Below, one piece after another: positions 5,104-9,446 of a stretch of 9,446 bases of DNA. The notes under the pieces are model-generated. The model was not told where the DNA came from and did no database searches. It worked only from the letters and a program-made list of their open reading frames with translations. The stretch covers positions 1-9,446 of the forward strand of contig CACYDL010000237.1 of assembly GCA_902773195.1 (NCBI GenBank). Direction: 5' to 3'. Source of the stretch: an uncultured Lachnospiraceae bacterium. Its GTDB lineage: Bacteria > Bacillota_A > Clostridia > Lachnospirales > Lachnospiraceae. The position numbers and the translations under genes are program-made. Position 1 is the stretch's first letter. The number at the start of each line of letters is the position of its first letter.

Positions 5104-5967
5104 GTGGAGTATCAGTGGTATCCGGGGCATATGACGAAGACCATTCGCCAGATGCAGGAGAACATCAGACTGATCGATCTGGCGATCGAGATCGTCGACG
5201 CGCGGATTCCCGTCTCGAGCAGGAATCCGGACCTGGACCGCCTCTGCGCGGGCAGGGCCAGAATGATCCTGTTCGGCAAGTGCGATCTGGCCGACGAGGA
5301 CGAAAACCGCCGGTGGATCGACTATTACCGCGCGATGGACCTGCACCCCTACGCCTGCGATCTCAGAAACCGCACCGCGCTCAAGGGGCTCGGGCCCGCG
5401 ATCAGGGAGGCCTGCAGGGAGAAGATCGAGCGGGACCGCCGGAAGGGAATCGTCAACAGACCCGTCCGGGCGATGGTCTGCGGCATTCCCAACGTCGGAA
5501 AGTCGACCTTCATCAATTCCTTCTCGGGATCCTCCTCCCTGAAGACCGGCAACCGGCCCGGCGTCACCAAGGGAAGGCAGTGGATCCGCCTGAACAGCCA
5601 GGTGGAGCTTCTGGACACCCCGGGACTGCTCTGGCCGAAGTTTGAGAACCAGGAGATCGGACGGAGAATCGCCCTCATCGGCTCCATTCCCGACGCCAAC
5701 GTCGATCCGGCCGAGCTGGCCGTGTACCTCATCACGACGCTGCGGGAGATGGGCTGTCCCGGGATGGAGAACCGCTACGGCGGCGCCGTCTCCGGCATGG
5801 AGCCCGACGAGGTGATCGGGGAGGTGGCCCGGCAGCGCGGGGCGCTGAAAAAGGGCGGAGAGCCGGATTATGAGAAGGCGGCGGCGCTTCTCCTGGATGA
5901 TTTCCGCTCCGGAAGGCTCGGCAGGATCACCCTCGAAAAAGCGGATTCCGGGAGGGACGGGTCATGA
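5104..5967 (+). CDS. rbgA: Ribosome biogenesis GTPase RbgA (YlqF)
   Basis: This 287-residue protein is a circularly permuted GTPase of the YlqF/YawG family. It starts with the hallmark QWYPGHMTKT and IDLAIEIVDARIPVSSRNPD. Motifs come in permuted order: G4 at 58-61, then G1 GIPNVGKST at 127-135, G2 near T155 in RPGVTKG, and G3 DTPG at 171-174; a C-terminal helical domain follows. RbgA acts late in 50S assembly, helping incorporate L16 and other late proteins. The G4 motif reads GKCD rather than NKxD, a departure at the guanine-contacting position. The start is GTG at 5104 with AAGGAG at 5091-5096, seven bases upstream and overlapping the lepB stop. The last four bases overlap rnhB (ATGA), implying translational coupling. 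Confidence 0.96.
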   Translation: MEYQWYPGHMTKTIRQMQENIRLIDLAIEIVDARIPVSSRNPDLDRLCAGRARMILFGKCDLADEDENRRWIDYYRAMDLHPYACDLRNRTALKGLGPAIREACREKIERDRRKGIVNRPVRAMVCGIPNVGKSTFINSFSGSSSLKTGNRPGVTKGRQWIRLNSQVELLDTPGLLWPKFENQEIGRRIALIGSIPDANVDPAELAVYLITTLREMGCPGMENRYGGAVSGMEPDEVIGEVARQRGALKKGGEPDYEKAAALLLDDFRSGRLGRITLEKADSGRDGS

Positions 5968-6647
5968 CCGAGAGACAGCTGCGCCTTCAGCGGGAGAAGG
6001 AGGAGCGTCAGCGCCTGCGTCTCGAAAAAGAGATCGCCCGGACGGAATCGATGATGGAGTACGAGAGACGGTTCGCCGGAAAGGGGCTGATCGCCGGCAT
6101 CGACGAGGTCGGTCGAGGTCCCCTGGCGGGGCCCGTCGTCGCCTGCGCGGTGATTCTCCCCGCGGATCACAGGATCCTCTATCTGAATGATTCCAAGAAG
6201 CTCTCCGAGAAAAAGAGAAACGAGCTTTATGACGTGATCACCTCCGAGGCCCGGGCCTTCGCGCTCGGTTCGGAGACACACGAAACCATCGACGAGATCA
6301 ACATTCTTCAGGCAACCTTCCGCGCGATGAGACAGGCGGTGGGCGCCCTGGAGGTTCCGCCGGATTTTCTGCTGATCGACGCCGTCGCCATTCCGGGCGT
6401 CAGCATTCCCCAGTGTCCCATCGTCCACGGCGACGCCCTCAGCGCCTCCATCGCGGCGGCCAGCATCGTCGCAAAGGTGACCAGGGACAGGCTCATGGCG
6501 GAATACGACGCTCTCTACCCGGAATACGGATTCGCCAGAAACAAGGGCTACGGGACCGCCGAGCATATCGCGGCGCTGAAAAAATACGGACCATGTCCGA
6601 TACACAGGAGGAGCTTCATCCATTCCTTCGTGGGGGATGAGAGCTGA
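5964..6647 (+). CDS. rnhB: Ribonuclease HII
   Basis: This 227-residue enzyme removes ribonucleotides from DNA and RNA from RNA-DNA hybrids. The catalytic acidic residues are visible: D47 and E48 in GIDEVGRGPLAGP, D139 in FLLIDA and D175 in KVTRDRLM. Supporting family blocks are NDSKKLSEKKR (75-85), ASIAAASIVAKVTRD and the GFARNKGYGTAEH segment. The first 38 or so residues are a highly charged, probably helical extension (RQLRLQREKEERQRLRLEKE), as seen in several Firmicutes RNases HII. The ATG at 5964 overlaps the rbgA stop by four bases; its upstream purines GGGAGGGACGG at 5950-5960 fit a ribosome-binding site. The order rbgA-rnhB-yraN is common in Clostridia. Confidence 0.96.
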   Translation: MTERQLRLQREKEERQRLRLEKEIARTESMMEYERRFAGKGLIAGIDEVGRGPLAGPVVACAVILPADHRILYLNDSKKLSEKKRNELYDVITSEARAFALGSETHETIDEINILQATFRAMRQAVGALEVPPDFLLIDAVAIPGVSIPQCPIVHGDALSASIAAASIVAKVTRDRLMAEYDALYPEYGFARNKGYGTAEHIAALKKYGPCPIHRRSFIHSFVGDES

Positions 6648-6652
6648 GAAAG

Positions 6653-7015
6653 ATGAGTGAAGAGAACAAAAGATCAATAGGAAAACAGCATGAGGAGCGC
6701 GCCGCGGAATATCTCAGGGAGAAAGGGTACGAAATCCTCGAGATGAATTTCCGCTGCAGGCTCGGTGAGATCGATATCATCGCCCGGGACGGGGACTGCC
6801 TCGTCTTCGTGGAGGTGAAATTCCGCCAGTCGCTGACCAGCGGGGACCCGCTGTCCAGCGTCGATATCAGGAAGCAGAGGACCATCTCCAGGGTAGCCCT
6901 CTATTATCTGCTGCAGAAGGGACTCGGACAGGACGCGAAATGCCGTTTCGACGTCGTCGGCATCACGCCCGACGAGCTGAGCCACATCGAGCAGGCCTTT
7001 GAATTCAGGAAATAA
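6653..7015 (+). CDS. yraN: YraN family (UPF0102) nuclease-fold protein
   Basis: This 120-residue protein fits the UPF0102/YraN family in length and sequence. It opens with GKQHEERAAEYLREKGYEIL, then NFRCRLGEIDIIARDGDCLVFVEVK (read as NFRCRLGEIDIIARD, GDCLVFVEVK), which places E39, D41, E54 and K56 as the restriction-endonuclease-like E...D...ExK site. The C-terminus has the basic helix KQRTISRVALYYL and RFDVVGI. The biological function of the family is not established; its fold suggests DNA or RNA cleavage or branched-DNA binding. It starts five bases after the rnhB stop with only a loose purine-rich site (around 6632-6647) upstream. Linkage with rnhB is a common arrangement and hints at nucleic-acid maintenance, which is inference. 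Confidence 0.94.
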   Translation: MSEENKRSIGKQHEERAAEYLREKGYEILEMNFRCRLGEIDIIARDGDCLVFVEVKFRQSLTSGDPLSSVDIRKQRTISRVALYYLLQKGLGQDAKCRFDVVGITPDELSHIEQAFEFRK

Positions 7016-7021
7016 CCGGCG

Positions 7022-7873
7022 ATGGTGATCAAGTGGACGGAAAATGAAGAGAACGGGATGAAGCTGCACAGGAGCGGAGAGGTCCTGTGGCTGTCGTTCC
7101 CGGATTTTGACACGGAGAAATGGGCTCTCAACGGTTTCTCCACCAGGCTCGGAGGCGTCAGCCGGGACCATCTCGCCTCCATGAATCTCAGCTTCGGCCG
7201 GGGAGACGACGAGGCGAACGTCCGGACCAATTTCCGCCTCATCGGGGCGGCCGTCGGATTCGATCCCGGGGACATGGTGTTCTCCAGGCAGACCCACACG
7301 GTCAACGTCAGAAGGGTAGGCGCGGAGAACCGGGGCGAAGGCTTCCTCCGCAGGGGGCCGGAGGAGGACGTGGACGGACTGGTCACCGACGAGCCCGGCG
7401 TCGTTCTCACCACCTTCTACGCGGACTGCGTCCCTCTCTACTTCCTTGATCCGGAGCACAGGGCGATCGGCCTTTCCCACTCCGGCTGGCGGGGAACGGT
7501 CAGCCGCATGGCGGAGGTCACGATCGACAGGATGCGCCGCGAGTTCGGATCCGATCCCCGGAAAATGAAGGCCGCCATCGGTCCCTCCATCTGCCGGAGC
7601 TGCTACGAGGTGCAGGACGACGTGGCCGGGAAATTTCCCCCGCGTTTTGTGAAGGAGAAGGGGAACGGGAAGTACCTGCTGGATCTGCAGGGCATGAACC
7701 GGGCCGTCATGATCGAGTCCGGCATTCCCATGTCGTCGATCAGCATGCCCGGGCTCTGTACGGCCTGCAACAGGGACCTGCTGTTCTCCCACAGGGCGAC
7801 CCGCGGAATGCGCGGAAACTGCGCCGCTTTTCTGGAGATCCGCCGCGTTCCTTCGGGCGGCGCCGGCGCTTGA
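7022..7873 (+). CDS. pgeF: Peptidoglycan editing factor PgeF (YfiH/YlmD, multicopper-oxidase-like fold)
   Basis: This 283-residue protein belongs to the YfiH/DUF152 family, formerly annotated as polyphenol oxidase or laccase domain protein. The metal ligands are seen as H92 in RQTHT, C136 in ADCVPLYF and H153 in HSGWRGT. Other family landmarks are NGFSTRLGGVS (37-47), MNLSFGRGDD, AAIGPSICRSCYEV and TACNRDLLFSHRA near the end. In E. coli YfiH removes L-serine misincorporated in place of L-alanine in peptidoglycan precursors, and related proteins act on purine nucleosides; which activity applies here is unknown. The ATG at 7022 lies six bases after yraN with AGGAAA about nine bases upstream; ATG 7058 is a possible later start. 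Its stop TGA overlaps the -35 box of leuS. Confidence 0.93.
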   Translation: MVIKWTENEENGMKLHRSGEVLWLSFPDFDTEKWALNGFSTRLGGVSRDHLASMNLSFGRGDDEANVRTNFRLIGAAVGFDPGDMVFSRQTHTVNVRRVGAENRGEGFLRRGPEEDVDGLVTDEPGVVLTTFYADCVPLYFLDPEHRAIGLSHSGWRGTVSRMAEVTIDRMRREFGSDPRKMKAAIGPSICRSCYEVQDDVAGKFPPRFVKEKGNGKYLLDLQGMNRAVMIESGIPMSSISMPGLCTACNRDLLFSHRATRGMRGNCAAFLEIRRVPSGGAGA

Positions 7874-7898
7874 CAATTGCAGGCATCGAAATTATGAT
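7870..7898 (+). promoter_or_regulatory. Sigma-A-type promoter for leuS overlapping the pgeF stop
   Basis: A perfect TTGACA at 7870-7875 is followed after exactly 17 bases by TATGAT at 7893-7898 (5/6 match). This is the best promoter in the window. The pgeF stop TGA at 7871-7873 is part of the -35 box. Transcription would begin near 7905. A second possible -10, TACAAT at 7898-7903 with an upstream TG, overlaps it and could shift the start by a few bases. Confidence 0.82.
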
Positions 7899-7927
7899 AC
7901 AATGTGCTGAATAAATGAATGACGGAT

Positions 7928-7960
7928 CAGCGGAGACGCCTTCGGCGGGCGGAAGCGCTG
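7928..7960 (+). other. Hairpin in the leuS leader
   Basis: CAGCG at 7928-7932 pairs with CGCTG at 7956-7960, and inside it CGCC 7937-7940 pairs with GGCG 7944-7947 around a TTC loop. The structure lies between the predicted transcription start and the AGGAGG site at 7976-7981. It has no T tract and there is no T-box signature in the roughly 85-base leader. Its role, if any, is unknown. Confidence 0.35.
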
Positions 7961-7975
7961 CGGTCAGTGATTATG

Positions 7976-7981
7976 AGGAGG
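7976..7981 (+). promoter_or_regulatory. Shine-Dalgarno that fixes the leuS start
   Basis: AGGAGG at 7976-7981 is eight bases before ATG 7990. An in-frame ATG at 7915 would add 25 residues rich in Gly, Ala and Ser, but it has no ribosome-binding site, lies about ten bases from the predicted transcription start, and its sequence is unlike LeuRS. Confidence 0.85.
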
Positions 7982-7989
7982 CTTATCTC

Positions 7990-9446
7990 ATGGCGGCTCT
8001 CTACAACCACATCGAGGTCGAGAACAAATGGAGAAAGAGATGGGAAGAGAATCCCATCAATGTCAATGACGGAAAGAAAAAGAAGTATTACTGCCTGGAT
8101 ATGTTCCCGTATCCCTCCGGGGCAGGCCTGCATGTGGGCCACTGGCGCGGCTACGTGATCTCCGATGTGTGGTCCCGCTACAAGATGATGGACGGGAATC
8201 ACTACGTCATCCATCCGATGGGCTGGGACGCCTTCGGCCTCCCCGCGGAGAATTTCGCCATCAAGACCGGCCAGCATCCGTCGGTTTCCACGGCGGCCAA
8301 CGTCGCCAATATCCGGAAGCAGATCGATCAGATCGGCGCGATCCGCGACTGGGACATGGAGCTCAACACCACGGATCCCGCCTTCTACAAGTGGACCCAG
8401 TGGATCTTCGTGAAGATGTTCAGGCACGGCCTCGCCTACGAGAAGGAGATGCCGCTGAACTGGTGCCCGAGCTGCAAGGCGGTCCTCGCCAACGAGGAGG
8501 TCGTCGACGGCAAGTGCGAGAGGTGCGGCGCCGACGTCACCAAGAAGAATCTCCGCCAGTGGATGCTGAAAATCACCGCCTACGCGGACCGGCTCCTCGA
8601 AGGCCTGAAGGATCTCGACTGGCCCGAGAAGGTCAAGAAGATGCAGACGGACTGGATCGGACGCTCCTACGGCGCGGAAGTCTATTTCCCGGTGGACGGC
8701 AGCGACCGGAAGATCACGGTCTACACCACGCGTCCGGACACGCTCTACGGGGCGACCTTTATGGTTCTGGCGCCCGAGCACGAGATGGTGGCGGAGCTCA
8801 CGACGGAGGAGCAGCGCGGGGCGGTTGAGCAGTACTGCGCCGCCGCGGCCAACAAATCCAGCGTCGACAGGGTCCAGAACAAGGAAAAAACCGGCGTCTT
8901 CACCGGCAGCTACGCGGTCAACCCGCTCAACGGCGCGAAGGTCCCGATCTGGATCTCCGACTATGTCCTCGCGGATTACGGCACAGGCGCCATCATGTGC
9001 GTGCCGGCCCACGACGACCGCGACTTTGAGTTTGCCAGAAAATTCGGCCTGCCGGTCATCCAGGTCATCAGCAAAGACGGAAAAGAGATTCCCGACATGC
9101 AGGAGGCCTACACGGAGGCCGCCGGCGTCGTCATCAACTCAGGCGAGTGGAACGGGCTCGAATCCTCCGAGCTCAAACAGAAGGCCCCCGAGATGATCGA
9201 GAGCAGGGGCATCGGACGGAAGACCGTCAACTACAAGCTCCGCGACTGGGTCTTCTCCCGCCAGAGGTACTGGGGAGAGCCGATCCCGATCGTTCACTGC
9301 GAGAAGTGCGGCCCCGTGGCCGTTCCGGAGGATCAGCTCCCGGTCCTTCTCCCGAACGTGGAGTCCTATCAGCCGACGGATACCGGCGAGTCTCCGCTGG
9401 CCGCGATCACGGACTGGGTGAACACCACCTGCCCGTGCTGCGGCGG
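7990..9446 (+). CDS. leuS: Leucyl-tRNA synthetase, 5' part (runs off the right edge)
   Basis: The visible 485 codons are a bacterial-type LeuRS, which charges tRNA-Leu with leucine. The class I HIGH signature is HVGH at 48-51, in the clostridial wording GLHVGHWRGY. HPMGWDAFGLPAEN follows. A zinc module has C159, C162, C176 and C179. The CP1 editing domain, which hydrolyses mischarged tRNA, includes TTRPDT at 246-251 and AHDDRD at 340-345. RDWVFSRQRYWGEPIPIVHC marks the return to the catalytic core, and a second cysteine cluster (HCEKCG ... CPCCG) begins just before the edge. The KMSKS loop and anticodon-binding domain are outside. About half of the gene is present, assuming the usual length of about 800 residues. 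ATG 7990 is supported by AGGAGG and by the family N-terminus. A dedicated promoter precedes it; no T-box leader is present. Confidence 0.97.
   Translation, partial: MAALYNHIEVENKWRKRWEENPINVNDGKKKKYYCLDMFPYPSGAGLHVGHWRGYVISDVWSRYKMMDGNHYVIHPMGWDAFGLPAENFAIKTGQHPSVSTAANVANIRKQIDQIGAIRDWDMELNTTDPAFYKWTQWIFVKMFRHGLAYEKEMPLNWCPSCKAVLANEEVVDGKCERCGADVTKKNLRQWMLKITAYADRLLEGLKDLDWPEKVKKMQTDWIGRSYGAEVYFPVDGSDRKITVYTTRPDTLYGATFMVLAPEHEMVAELTTEEQRGAVEQYCAAAANKSSVDRVQNKEKTGVFTGSYAVNPLNGAKVPIWISDYVLADYGTGAIMCVPAHDDRDFEFARKFGLPVIQVISKDGKEIPDMQEAYTEAAGVVINSGEWNGLESSELKQKAPEMIESRGIGRKTVNYKLRDWVFSRQRYWGEPIPIVHCEKCGPVAVPEDQLPVLLPNVESYQPTDTGESPLAAITDWVNTTCPCCG

Noticed and set aside
6674..7876. 400-codon open frame on the - strand opposite yraN and pgeF
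   Set aside because: It lies entirely opposite two well-recognised genes, shows no recognisable domain, and is the kind of antisense frame expected from GC-rich codon use.
7927..9012. 361-codon open frame on the - strand opposite leuS
   Set aside because: Antisense to a confident LeuRS; rich in Arg, Asp, Val and His with no family resemblance.
1..9446. Defence system, prophage, insertion sequence, CRISPR or other new multi-gene system
   Set aside because: Apart from the partial first gene, every gene belongs to a well-known housekeeping family in an order common in Clostridia; no transposase, integrase, direct-repeat array, tRNA gene or attachment site was seen.

Overview
The window is a continuous run of housekeeping genes, all on the + strand, from a GC-rich (roughly 60% G+C by eye) member of the Clostridia. 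The gene order ylxM-ffh-rpsP-khpA-rimM-trmD-rplS-lepB-rbgA-rnhB-yraN, together with protein wording such as the HVGHWRGY form of the LeuRS signature, fits Lachnospiraceae or a close relative. No mobile element, CRISPR array, rRNA or tRNA gene was seen, and no intergenic stretch exceeds about 160 bases.

Region by region: 1-200 is the 3' end of a [2Fe-2S] subunit of the xanthine dehydrogenase/CO dehydrogenase family. A promoter-like TTGACA/TATAAG element at 221-249 then leads into ylxM and ffh (protein targeting), rpsP (S16), khpA (KH RNA chaperone), rimM (30S maturation) and trmD (tRNA m1G37 methylase). A second promoter overlaps the trmD stop codon and drives rplS (L19) through a short leader that folds like the known L19 autoregulatory leader. 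After rplS come lepB (signal peptidase I), rbgA (50S assembly GTPase), rnhB (RNase HII), yraN (nuclease-fold protein) and pgeF (peptidoglycan editing factor), packed with gaps of 5-11 bases or a 4-base overlap. A third promoter overlaps the pgeF stop codon and drives leuS, which runs off the right edge.

The genes share themes: protein export (YlxM, Ffh, LepB), ribosomal proteins and ribosome assembly (S16, RimM, L19, RbgA), tRNA-dependent decoding (TrmD, LeuRS), and RNA or genome maintenance (KhpA, RNase HII, YraN).

No new multi-gene system is visible. The points worth a second look are small: structured non-coding spacers before rpsP and khpA, a likely L19 leader, a leuS leader without a T-box, a non-canonical G4 motif in RbgA, several start codons where the longest reading frame is probably wrong, and a [2Fe-2S] gene in the place where smc-ftsY is often found. 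All calls come from reading the sequence; no search or folding program was run.
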